NCBI RefSeq assembly: GCF_018397995.1
Contig: NZ_BBQH01000024.1
Coordinates: 1 to 64,000, forward strand
Direction of reading: 5' to 3'
Length of the DNA stretch: 64,000 nt
From: Rhizomonospora bruguierae
GTDB lineage: Bacteria; Actinomycetota; Actinomycetes; Mycobacteriales; Micromonosporaceae
A program made the translations under genes and the position numbers. The notes beneath the pieces were generated by a model. That model was not told the DNA's origin. It did not search any database and saw only the letters and a program-made list of their open reading frames with translations. Numbering within the stretch: the stretch's first letter is position 1; every line of letters starts with the position of its first letter. Below, in pieces: positions 44,175-53,100 of this stretch.

Positions 44175-45431
44175 ATGAGGGTTTTCGAGCAGCACGAGTC
44201 GGAGGTACGTAGCTACAGCCGTAGCTGGCCGGTGGTGTTCGACCACGCGTCCGGTAGCCGGCTGCACACCGCGGACGGCACGTCCTACCTGGATTTCTTC
44301 GCCGGCGCCGGCACGCTGAACTACGGGCACAACGACCCGGTCCTCAAGCGGGCGCTGATCACCTATCTCGAGCGGGACGGCGTCACCCACGCGCTGGACA
44401 TGTTCACCACCGCCCGGGCCGAACTGCTCCAGACGCTGTCCGAACTGGTGCTGAGCCCGCGCGGGCTGGACTACAAGGTGGTCTTCCCCGGCCCGGCCGG
44501 CGCCACCGCCGTCGAGGCGGCGCTGAAACTGGCCCGCAAGGCCACCGGCCGCAGGGTGGTCGCGCACTTCGACAACGCGTTCCACGGCATGACGCTGGGC
44601 GCGCTGTCGGTGACCGGGGATGCCCACCGGCAGGCCGCGGGCGTGCCGCTGAACCACACCGCGCGGCTGCCGTACGACCTCGACCCCGACCGGCCCGCCA
44701 CCGAGGTCCCCGACTTCGACGCGCTGCTGGCCGGGATCGACGAGCCGGACGACCTCGCCGCCGTGATCGTCGAGACGGTGCAGGGCGAGGGTGGCATGTT
44801 CGCCGCGCGGGCCGCCTGGCTGCGCGCGCTCGCGGCGGCGACCCGCCGGCGCGGCGCGCTGCTGATCGTCGACGACATCCAGATGGGCTGCGGGCGCACC
44901 GGGCCGTTCTTCAGCTTCGAGGACGCCGGTGTCGTACCGGACCTGGTCTGCCTCTCCAAGGCGATCGGCGGGTACGGCTGCCCGCTGTCGCTGCTGCTGA
45001 TCCGGCCCGACCTGGACGTGTGGCGGCCCGGCGAGCACAGCGGCACCTTTCGCGGCTTCAACCACGCCTTTGTCACCGCCACCGAGGCGCTACGCGTGTA
45101 CTGGAGCGACGACAAGCTGGAGAAGTCGACCCGGGCCCGCGGCGAGCGGGTCTTCCGGGCGCTGTCGGACATCGCGGCCGCCCACCCCGGGGCCGGACTC
45201 AGCGTGCGCGGGCGTGGCCTGGGCCGGGGCCTGCGCTTCGAGAACCCGGAGCAGGCGGGCCGGGTGTGCGCGGCGGCGTTCCGGCGGCGCCTGCTGATGG
45301 AGACCTCGGGCCGGCGTAACGACGTGGTCAAGCTGCTGCCACCGCTGACCATCACCGATCCCGACCTGGACGAGGGTCTGTCCATCCTGGACGATTCCGT
45401 GCGGCTGGTGCTGGGCGGCGGGACGCCGTGA
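44175..45431 (+). CDS. Diaminobutyrate-2-oxoglutarate transaminase-like (EctB family)
   Basis: The protein has 418 residues from ATG 44175. It is a class III PLP aminotransferase with 'YLDFFAGAGTLNYGHNDP', 'GPAGATAVEAALKLARKATGR', 'AFHGMTLGALSVTG', 'VETVQGEGGM', 'LIVDDIQMGCGRTGPFFSFE' and the PLP Lys K262 in 'LSKAIGGYGCPLSLLL', all hallmarks of the EctB/DABA aminotransferase group. These make L-2,4-diaminobutyrate from aspartate semialdehyde and glutamate. No ectoine synthase or acetyltransferase is nearby, and the downstream A domains have diamino-acid-like codes, so it most likely supplies diaminobutyrate for the lipopeptide. It overlaps the next gene by 4 bases. Confidence 0.85.
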   Translation: MRVFEQHESEVRSYSRSWPVVFDHASGSRLHTADGTSYLDFFAGAGTLNYGHNDPVLKRALITYLERDGVTHALDMFTTARAELLQTLSELVLSPRGLDYKVVFPGPAGATAVEAALKLARKATGRRVVAHFDNAFHGMTLGALSVTGDAHRQAAGVPLNHTARLPYDLDPDRPATEVPDFDALLAGIDEPDDLAAVIVETVQGEGGMFAARAAWLRALAAATRRRGALLIVDDIQMGCGRTGPFFSFEDAGVVPDLVCLSKAIGGYGCPLSLLLIRPDLDVWRPGEHSGTFRGFNHAFVTATEALRVYWSDDKLEKSTRARGERVFRALSDIAAAHPGAGLSVRGRGLGRGLRFENPEQAGRVCAAAFRRRLLMETSGRRNDVVKLLPPLTITDPDLDEGLSILDDSVRLVLGGGTP

Positions 45432-47029
45432 CCAGCCCCGGCGACAACACTGCCGCGGCCGTGGCGGCCGTCGACGCGGTGGTGTCCTACTTCTTCCGGC
45501 AGAACCCGTGTTTCGGCCGGCGAGCCGGCTGGCACCGGGCGGACGGCGTCCTGCCGAGCACCGAGCCGCGCGCGGCGGCGGAACTGGACCGACTCGGCAG
45601 CGCCCTTGGTGCCGCGCTCCGCGCCGGCCCGGCGGATCCGGAGCTGCGTGCCGACCTGGACTCGGCGCTGCACATGGTGCACGCGGAACAGTTCCAGCTG
45701 ACCGCGCTCGGCCAGGCGTACCTCACGCCGCCGGAGGTCTTCGCGGAGACCGACGTGTCGTCCTACCTGCGCGACTACGCGCCAGAGGCGGACCGCGCCG
45801 CCGCGCTGGAGACACACCTGCGCGCGTTGCCGGACTTCCTCGCCGAGGCGGCCCGGACCCTGCCGGCCCGGCTGCCGGCTGGTGAACGACTGCGGGGCCT
45901 CGAGTCGGCGCAGGGCGCGGCCGCCCAGCTCGCCACCGTGGCCCGCCGGCTGGCCCGGCCGCGGGACCTCGCCGCCGCGGCCGCGGCGGCCTGCGAAGAG
46001 TACGGGCGAGCGGTCCACGCCACCAAGCCGACCGCGCAGCTGTACGGCCCGGACAAGCTCACCGAGTTCCTCCGCGTGGTCGACGGCATCACCTGGCCCG
46101 CCCGCGAGCTGCTCGACCGCGCCCGCGCCGAGGTCGCCGCCGCGCAGCACGGCCTGGACGCGCTGGCCAAACAGCTCGGCGCCGCAGACCGCCGCGAGGT
46201 CGTGGCGATGCTGGCCGGCCAGGTCAGCACGGACACCGACGCGGCCTTCGCCGAGATCATCACGCGGGTACGCGACTTCTGGGCCGGCGCGGACCTGGTG
46301 TCGACCGACACCGTCACGCCGTTGGCGATCGGGCTGGCCGACGGCCCGAGCAGCGCGGCCACCGTCGAGTTCCAGGTGTCCGCGCCGCTGGAGAAACCCC
46401 GCCCGCCGCACCTGCTGTACCTGCCGAACCTGTCCGGCACGGCCGGCGCCGCGCACCGGGAGTTCCTCAACGAACCGATGCTCGAACTGCTCGCGGTGCA
46501 CGAGGCGTACCCCGGGCACTACGTGCACGCCGAGGCCGCGGAGGCCGGCGGCAGCACGATCCGCACCTGCTTCCCGTGGATCGACGGCCTCACCGAGGGG
46601 TGGGCGCACTACGCCGAGGAACTCGCCGTCGAGCACGGCCTCGCCGAGGGCCGGCCGCTGCTGCGGGTCGCCCAGCAGCGCTCCGCGCTGGAGTCCTCGA
46701 CCCGGCTGGTCGCCTTCCTCACCATGCACCTGAAGCAGACCGGCTTCGGCGCCGCGGTGGCCGAGGCGGCCGGCGCCGCCGGCTGGTCCGACGAGCGGGC
46801 CGCCCGCGAGATCCTCGCGGTCACCAGCAACCCGCTGGGCGCCATGTACGCCCTCGGCAAGATCGTCATCCGGGACTGGCGGGACAGTGCCGGCCGGATG
46901 GCGCGTCAGGACCTCAAACACTTCCACGACCAGTTGCTGCGCTGCGGTACGGCGCCGCTGTCGACCGCTCGGCGGTACTGGCAGGACCACACCAATCAGC
47001 CCGCATCGAGTTACTCGGAGGTTTCATGA
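45428..47029 (+). CDS. DUF885-family zinc metallopeptidase
   Basis: The protein has 533 residues from GTG 45428 (GTGA overlap with the aminotransferase stop). The signature is 'HEAYPGHY' (H358, E359, H364) and 'EGWAHYAEE' (E390, H394), which mark the DUF885 family of zinc carboxypeptidase-like proteins. The preceding 'LLYLPNLSG' and the rest of the helical body also fit, and the length is usual. No signal peptide is seen, so it acts in the cytoplasm. Its position between the aminotransferase and the FGE-like gene, with overlaps on both sides, shows it belongs to the cluster. It could trim the short peptide, cut a protected amino acid or give self-protection; none of these can be decided here. 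Confidence 0.8.
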   Translation: MTSPGDNTAAAVAAVDAVVSYFFRQNPCFGRRAGWHRADGVLPSTEPRAAAELDRLGSALGAALRAGPADPELRADLDSALHMVHAEQFQLTALGQAYLTPPEVFAETDVSSYLRDYAPEADRAAALETHLRALPDFLAEAARTLPARLPAGERLRGLESAQGAAAQLATVARRLARPRDLAAAAAAACEEYGRAVHATKPTAQLYGPDKLTEFLRVVDGITWPARELLDRARAEVAAAQHGLDALAKQLGAADRREVVAMLAGQVSTDTDAAFAEIITRVRDFWAGADLVSTDTVTPLAIGLADGPSSAATVEFQVSAPLEKPRPPHLLYLPNLSGTAGAAHREFLNEPMLELLAVHEAYPGHYVHAEAAEAGGSTIRTCFPWIDGLTEGWAHYAEELAVEHGLAEGRPLLRVAQQRSALESSTRLVAFLTMHLKQTGFGAAVAEAAGAAGWSDERAAREILAVTSNPLGAMYALGKIVIRDWRDSAGRMARQDLKHFHDQLLRCGTAPLSTARRYWQDHTNQPASSYSEVS

Positions 47030-47892
47030 CCGCGGCGATCAGCGGCGCCGGTCGGGCGGATCCGGCCGCGCACGAGAACCCGGCGGCGATCGGCGACGAC
47101 CACTGGGTCACCGTGCCCGAGGGGCCGTTCCTGATGGGCACCGACGAGCCACCGCCGGACGGCGAGCCGAGCGCGTCGGCGCCCATGCACACCGTGCGGG
47201 TGGACGCGTTCGACATCGCCCGCCGGCCGGTGACGGTGGCCGACTTCAGGCGCTTCGTGGCCGACACCGGCTATGTCACCACGGCGGAGCGAAAGGGAGA
47301 GAGCTGGGTCTGGCACGGCGGCGACGACATCACCACCCCCGACCAGGACTACCTCTGGAAGGCCACCCCGGGGGCGAGCTGGCGGGCGCCGCACGGCCCC
47401 GGCTCCGACCTCACCGGCAAGGACGACCACCCGGTCACCCACGTCAGCTACCTGGACTGCATGGAGTACTGCCGCTGGTCCGGGACCCGGCTGCCCACCG
47501 AGGCGGAATGGGAGAAGGCCGCCCGCGGCACCGACGGCCGGAACTACCCGTGGGGCAACGAGCCGCCCACCCCGCAGTCGTGCAACCACACCATGCACGT
47601 CGGCGACACCACCCCGGTCGGCCGGTACCCGGCGGCGGCCGGCGCCCTCGGTCCCGAGGACATGGTCGGCAACGTCTGGGAGATCATGGCGAACGGCTAC
47701 CACCGGTACCCGTACGCGCCGACCAAGACCAAGCGGCTGACCACCCCCAAGGGCACGGTCGACCTCGGCGTCATTCGCGGCGGCTCCTTCTACAACAACT
47801 GCAATCCGCGCGGTGTCCTGGTCTGGGTCCGCATCTACAACCCGCCGGACTACAGCTGTTACGACATGGGCTTCCGGCTCTGCCGGGCCTGA
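47026..47892 (+). CDS. FGE-sulfatase-fold (SUMF1-like) protein
   Basis: The protein has 288 residues from ATG 47026 (ATGA overlap with the previous stop). It has the SUMF1/FGE fold: 'FLMGTDE', 'RRPVTVADFRRFVADTGY', 'HPVTHVSYLDCMEYCRWSG', 'RLPTEAEWEKAARG', 'YPWGNE', 'MVGNVWEIMANGY', 'VIRGGSF' and 'MGFRLCRA'. True formylglycine-generating enzymes bind copper with two Cys placed after RGGS (RGGSxxCxxxxC). Here the stretch reads RGGSFYNNCNPRG, so the Cys are not in register. It is therefore not a classical FGE and may be one of the other SUMF1-fold enzymes, several of which are iron oxygenases, or a non-catalytic member. No sulfatase is nearby. Operon position ties it to the lipopeptide. Confidence 0.75.
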   Translation: MTAAISGAGRADPAAHENPAAIGDDHWVTVPEGPFLMGTDEPPPDGEPSASAPMHTVRVDAFDIARRPVTVADFRRFVADTGYVTTAERKGESWVWHGGDDITTPDQDYLWKATPGASWRAPHGPGSDLTGKDDHPVTHVSYLDCMEYCRWSGTRLPTEAEWEKAARGTDGRNYPWGNEPPTPQSCNHTMHVGDTTPVGRYPAAAGALGPEDMVGNVWEIMANGYHRYPYAPTKTKRLTTPKGTVDLGVIRGGSFYNNCNPRGVLVWVRIYNPPDYSCYDMGFRLCRA

Positions 47893-47929
47893 TCCGCGAC
47901 GTGAGCGGCGCCCGGAGGGGGTGGTGGTG

Positions 47930-48913
47930 ATGACCGACGCGGTGCTGTGGGAGCGCGTCGAGGCCACGCGACGGGAGATGCCACGCACGGACCTGGTCCG
48001 GCTGGCACACCCGCACGTGGAACTGCACGCGAAGATGGAATCGGCCAACCCGGGCGGCAGCGCCAAGGACCGGGCCGCGTACTGGATCCTGCGGGAGGCG
48101 GTCCGGCGCGGCGAGATCACCCGCCGGACCACGGTGGTCGAGTCATCGTCCGGCAACTTCGCGCTCGCCCTGTCCTGGCTGTGCGCCCGCCTGGGCATCC
48201 GGCTGATCCCGGTGATCGACCCGAACGTCAACGCGGCGACCGAACGCACGCTGCGCGCGACCTGGAACCGGGTGGAGAAGGTCGAGGGCCCGGTCGACGC
48301 GGGCGGGTTCCTGCTCGCCCGGCTGGACCGGGTCGCCGAGCTGGTCAAGGAGCTCGACGACGCGTACTGGCCGGACCAGTACTCGAACGCCGACGGCATG
48401 CGCGGGCACTACGAGCTGACCGGTGCCGAACTGGTCGCGGCGCTGCCCACGCTGACCCACCTGTTCGTCGGCATCAGTACCGGGGCGACCATCGCCGGGC
48501 TGTCCCAGCGGGTCACCCACGACCTCGGCGACGTCACCGTGATCGCGGTGGACGTGGCCGGCTCGGTGATCCTGGGCGGCCCGCCGAGCCGCCGCTGGAT
48601 CCCCGGCATCGGCTCCAGCATCCGGCCGCCGCTGATCGACCGGGCGGTGATCACCGACTCGGTGATCGTCTCCGAGCGGGAGGAGGTGGCCGGGTGCCAC
48701 GACCTGCTGCGCGACCACGGACTGCTGGCCGGCGGATCCACCGGCTGCGTGTACGCCGCGATCAACCGCTACTTCGACGGCTGGCGGGGCCCGCCGCCGG
48801 TGGTCGCGTTCCTGTGCGCCGACGCGGGCCAGGCGTACCGGGACACCGTGTACGACCCGGCCTGGGTCAGCGCCCATCACCTCGGGTCGGCCGCGAGCGT
48901 GAAGGGGGCCTGA
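47930..48913 (+). CDS. SbnA-like PLP enzyme (diamino acid synthesis)
   Basis: The protein has 327 residues from ATG 47930 (GGAGGGGGTGGTGG upstream). It is of the cysteine synthase/threonine synthase fold with PLP Lys K46 in 'NPGGSAKDRAA', the phosphate loop 'GISTGATIAGL' and substrate loop 'ESSSGNFALAL'. SbnA-type enzymes have ESSSGN where plain cysteine synthases usually have T-S-G-N, and condense O-phosphoserine with glutamate on the way to 2,3-diaminopropionate. The partner SbnB (an NAD-dependent dehydrogenase) is not seen in the window, so the final product is open: 2,3-diaminopropionate, a 2,3-diaminobutyrate relative, or another beta-replacement product. The P450 gene starts one base after its stop. 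Confidence 0.75.
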   Translation: MTDAVLWERVEATRREMPRTDLVRLAHPHVELHAKMESANPGGSAKDRAAYWILREAVRRGEITRRTTVVESSSGNFALALSWLCARLGIRLIPVIDPNVNAATERTLRATWNRVEKVEGPVDAGGFLLARLDRVAELVKELDDAYWPDQYSNADGMRGHYELTGAELVAALPTLTHLFVGISTGATIAGLSQRVTHDLGDVTVIAVDVAGSVILGGPPSRRWIPGIGSSIRPPLIDRAVITDSVIVSEREEVAGCHDLLRDHGLLAGGSTGCVYAAINRYFDGWRGPPPVVAFLCADAGQAYRDTVYDPAWVSAHHLGSAASVKGA

Positions 48914-48914
48914 C

Positions 48915-50114
48915 GTGGCCACGCCGGTAACCGAATGGACCAGCCCGCCCAGCGGTGAGGTGGAGTTCGTGTCCTGGTTGGACACGCTGCGCGAGCGGGC
49001 GCCGGTGCACTGCTCCCCGAAACAGGACGGCTGGCACGTCTTCGGGCACGCCGAGGCGATGGCCGTGCTGGGCGACCACGCCGCCTTCTCCAGCGAACAG
49101 CCCACCACCCTGCCGGAGGGCTCGGCGTTCCAGCTCTTCCGGGCGGGCAACCTGTCCTGGATGGACCCGCCGCGGCACCGGCAGCTGCGGGCGCTGGTCG
49201 GCCGGGTCTTCACCCCGCGCTACGTCGCCGGGCTCGCCCCGATGGTCGGGGAGACCGTCGAGGAGTACCTGGCCGCGGTGCGCGGCAAGCCGCGGTTCGA
49301 GTACGTCAACGAGTACGCCGCGCCGATCGTCTCCACCGTGGTGGCCCGGATGGTCGGCATCCCGCCCAAGGGCCAGGAGCTGTTCCGGCGGTGGTCGGCC
49401 GACCTGCTTGAGCTGATCGACCCACGCTCGGGCAGCAACGTGCTCCAGCGCACCGCCACCCGTGCCCGGCTGATGTCTGCCTACCTGCACGAGTACCTCG
49501 ACCGGCGGCGCGCCGACCCGAGGGACGACCTGGCCAGCGCGCTCGCCCGGGCCGAGGTGGACGGCGAACGGCTCGGCGACGACGAGGTCGTGGGCCTGAT
49601 CGCGCTGCTGCTGTCCACCGGCCAGGCGGCCACGCTCACGCTGGCCAACGCCATGATCGTCCTCGATGGACACCCGGCCGCCATGGCCCGGCTCCGCGCC
49701 GACCACGGCCTGCTCGGCCCGGCCATGGACGAAGTCATGCGCTACCGCAACCAGACCACCCGGGTCACCCGGCACACCCGCACCGACGTCACCGTCGGCG
49801 GGCAGCTCATCCCGGCCGGCCAGCCGGTCACGGTCTGGCTCGCGGCGGCGAACCGGGACCCGCGCGTCTTCCCCGGCGCCGACGAGTTCCGGATGGACCG
49901 GGCGCCCAACCCGCACCTCGCCCTGGGGCACGGGATCCACTACTGCCTCGGCGCCGCCCTGGCCCGGTTGGAGATCGAGGTGGCGATGCGCCGGATGCTG
50001 GAGGAGACCACCCACCTGTCGGTGGACTATGACGCCAGCCGGCTGCTCGACCCCCGGCTGATCTTCGGCGCGGGTGCGCTGACCATCGAGGCCACCTGGG
50101 CGGGTGGGGCCTGA
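48915..50114 (+). CDS. Cytochrome P450 with altered I-helix
   Basis: The protein has 399 residues from GTG 48915. Heme-binding Cys is C344 in 'LGHGIHYCLGAALARLE', and the ExxR pair is E273/R276 in 'EVMRYR'. The I-helix reads 'LLLSTGQAATLTL' (residues 235-240 are T-G-Q-A-A-T) where most bacterial P450s have A-G-x-E/D-T. The acid-alcohol pair that delivers protons to bound oxygen is thus Ala-Ala. Some carrier-protein-dependent or unusual P450s tolerate loss of the Thr. No transmembrane segment is seen, so it is a soluble bacterial type. It could hydroxylate a PCP-bound amino acid or the finished peptide, or catalyse a coupling. It overlaps the NRPS gene by one base (TGATG). Confidence 0.85.
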   Translation: MATPVTEWTSPPSGEVEFVSWLDTLRERAPVHCSPKQDGWHVFGHAEAMAVLGDHAAFSSEQPTTLPEGSAFQLFRAGNLSWMDPPRHRQLRALVGRVFTPRYVAGLAPMVGETVEEYLAAVRGKPRFEYVNEYAAPIVSTVVARMVGIPPKGQELFRRWSADLLELIDPRSGSNVLQRTATRARLMSAYLHEYLDRRRADPRDDLASALARAEVDGERLGDDEVVGLIALLLSTGQAATLTLANAMIVLDGHPAAMARLRADHGLLGPAMDEVMRYRNQTTRVTRHTRTDVTVGGQLIPAGQPVTVWLAAANRDPRVFPGADEFRMDRAPNPHLALGHGIHYCLGAALARLEIEVAMRRMLEETTHLSVDYDASRLLDPRLIFGAGALTIEATWAGGA

Positions 50115-53100
50115 TGGACGAGTCCCTCGCCGTTGTGCTGCACCGGCACGCCGAGCGCGACCCGGACCGCACCGCACTCACCTTCCAGCCGCTCGACCCC
50201 GCCGATCCGGCAACCGTCCTGAGCTACGGCGACCTGGCGCGCCGGTCGTCGGTGGTGGCCGCGGCGCTGGCCGGGCGGGTGCGGCCCGGTGACCGGGTGG
50301 TCCTGCTGATGCCGACCGGCCCGGAGTTCGCGGCTGCCTTTCTCGGTTGCCTGGCGGCCGGCGTGATCGCGGTACCGCTGCCGCTGCCGCTGGACGAGGC
50401 GTCCCGCCGCCGGGTCGCCGGTGTGCTGCGCGACTGCGCGCCGGCCCTGATCGTCTCCACCTCGCTCGTGCGGCAGTTCGCCGCGGCCGCGCCCGACGAC
50501 CTGCGCGGCCTACCGCCGGCCGAGTCGTGGCTGATCGCCGACGACCTTCCGGAGAGCGGCGGGACCGGCCCGGTGACCGTGCGGGACGCCGACATCGCCT
50601 TCCTGCAATACACCTCCGGCTCCACGAGCGCCCCGCGCGGGGTGCTCGTCTCGCACGCCGCGCTGCTGCACAACGAGGCCGCGATCGCCGAGGCGTTCGG
50701 GGTACGCCCCGACTCCACCGTGGTGAGCTGGCTGCCCCTGCACCACGACATGGGCCTGATCGGCGGCCTGCTCCAGCCCCTGTACACGGGTGCCCGCGGC
50801 GTGATCCTCGACCCGTCCGCGTTCCTGCGCCGCCCGGCCACCTGGCTGGAGACGATCGCGCGGGAGCAAGCGGACATCAGCGGCGGACCCAACTTCGCGT
50901 ACGAGCTGTGCGTCCGCAAGGTGACCGCCGCCGAGCTTGCCGGGCTCGACCTCGGCCGGTGGCGGGTGGCGTTCAACGGCGCCGGGCAGGTGCACCCGCG
51001 TACGCTGCGGGCCTTCTCCGAGCGGTTCGCCCCGGCCGGGTTCCGCCCGCGGGCGCACACCCCCTGCTACGGCCTGGCCGAAGCGACCCTGCTGGTGACC
51101 GCGGCCGAGCCCGGTTCCGGCGGGAGCAGCAGGGCGTTCACCCGCGCCTCGCTCGAAGCCGGCCGGCCCGTCGCGGCCGTCGCCGGTGCGGCCACCCTGG
51201 AGCTGGCCGGCTATCCCCTGCCGAAACACACGTCGGTCACCGTGGCCGACCCGCGGACCGCGGCGCCGCTGCCCGACGGCCGGACCGGCGAGATCGTGGT
51301 GACCGGCCCGAGCAACGGCTCCGGCTACTGGGGTGACGCCGGCAGCGGACCGGCCGCCCCCGTGCGCACCGGCGACCTGGGCTTCGTGCACGACGGCGAG
51401 CTGTTCATCCAGGGCCGCAGCAAGGACCTGATCGTGCACCGCGGCCGCAACATCTACCCCGAGGACCTGGAGGCGGACATCTCCGCCTGCCACCCCGGCG
51501 TGCGCCCCGGCTGCGGCGCCGTGTTCGCCGTCGACCAGGACGGCGACGAGGCCGTGGTGGTCTGCCAGGAGATCCGGCCGGAGACACCGCCGTTGTCCTG
51601 GCCGGAGATCGCCGGGCGGATCCGCGAGACCGTCGTGCTCGTGCACGGCGTGGCCGTGCGCACCGTCCTGCTGGTCGCACCCCGCACGGTCACCAAAACC
51701 TCCAGCGGCAAGATCCAGCGGCAGGTGGCCCGCACCCGCTACCTGGCCGGGGAACTGACGGCACTGCTGGACAGCACCGTCGCCACCGACGGGGAAACCG
51801 GTGGGCCCGGCCTGACCGGCCCCTTCGACTCGGCCGAGCAGCTCGCTGCGGCGCTGTGCGAGCACCTGCGGGCCAGGCTCGGACTGCCCGACCGGCCGGC
51901 GCCCGGGGACGCCCTCGCCGCGCTCGGCGTGGACTCGCTCGCCGCCACCCAGCTCCAGCACGACCTCGAGACCGCCCTTGGCGTCACGCTGCCGATGTCC
52001 GTGGCGCTGCGCGCGTCCTCCATCGCGTCGCTGGCCGCGACGGCCCTGGCCGCGCCCGCCTCGACAGCCGCACCGGCCGCCGGCGACGGCTACGAGCTGA
52101 CCCAGGCGCAGCGCGCCCTGTGGTTCCTGCACCGGGTGGAGCCGGACAGCACCGCGTACAACGTCACCCGGGCCTTCCGGGTCGTCGGCGAGCTGGACGT
52201 CGACACGCTCGACGCCGCGCTCACCCGGCTCGTCGAACGGCACCCGAGCCTGCGCCTGTCGATCCGCTCCGAAGCGGGGGAGCCGCGGGCCGAGCTGCGC
52301 CCGTGGCGGGTGCGCGTCGACCGCATCGACGCGCGTTCCTGGGACGAGCAGCGGCTCACCGGCTGGTACCGCGAGTTCGCCACCACACCGTTCGACCTGG
52401 CCGACGGCCACCTGCTGCGGGTGGCCGCGCTGCGCCGGGCCGGCGACTCGGTGCTGGTGCTGTCGCTGCACCACATCGTCTGCGACATCGCCTCGCTGAC
52501 CGTCCTGCTCGCCGAACTGGCCCGCGCCTACGGCGGCGAACCCCTGGACGCCGGGTCGCCGGACATCAGCCCCGCGGGGCACGAGAAGGCGGTACTCGCC
52601 GCGCACGGCGACGAGCTGGCCGCGTACTGGAAGACCGCACTCGACGGTGAGCCGCCCGTGCTGGCGCTGCCGAAGGCCGCCCGCGACGAGCCGGCCACCG
52701 GCGCCCTGCGGTTCGACGCGCCGCCCGGGGTGACCGCCGCGCTCACCGACTTCGCCCGCCGGTCCGGGCTGACCCTGCACAACGTGCTACTCACGGCGTA
52801 CCAGATCCTGCTACACCGGCTGTCCGGCCAGTCCGACCTGCTGGTCGGCGTCCCCACCGCCGGCCGCACCGACCCGCGGCTCGCCGCCTACGTCGGCTAC
52901 CTGGTGAACGTCGTCCCGGTGCGGTCCGGCGGCCCGGACGGCCGGTCGTTCGCCGACCATGCCCGTGCCACCCAGGAGCGGGTGCTGGACGCGCTGGACC
53001 ACCAGGACCTGCCGCTCGCCCAGATCACCCGGCTGGTCAACCCGCATCGGGAGACCGCCGGCGCCACGATCTTCCAGGCGATGTTCTCGTTCTACGGTTC

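Noticed and set aside
44175-45431. Ectoine biosynthesis (EctB as part of ectABC)
   Set aside because: No EctA or EctC homologue is next to it; the neighbours are NRPS and tailoring genes.
47930-48913. Housekeeping cysteine synthase
   Set aside because: The substrate loop ESSSGN and the operon position fit the SbnA-like group better.
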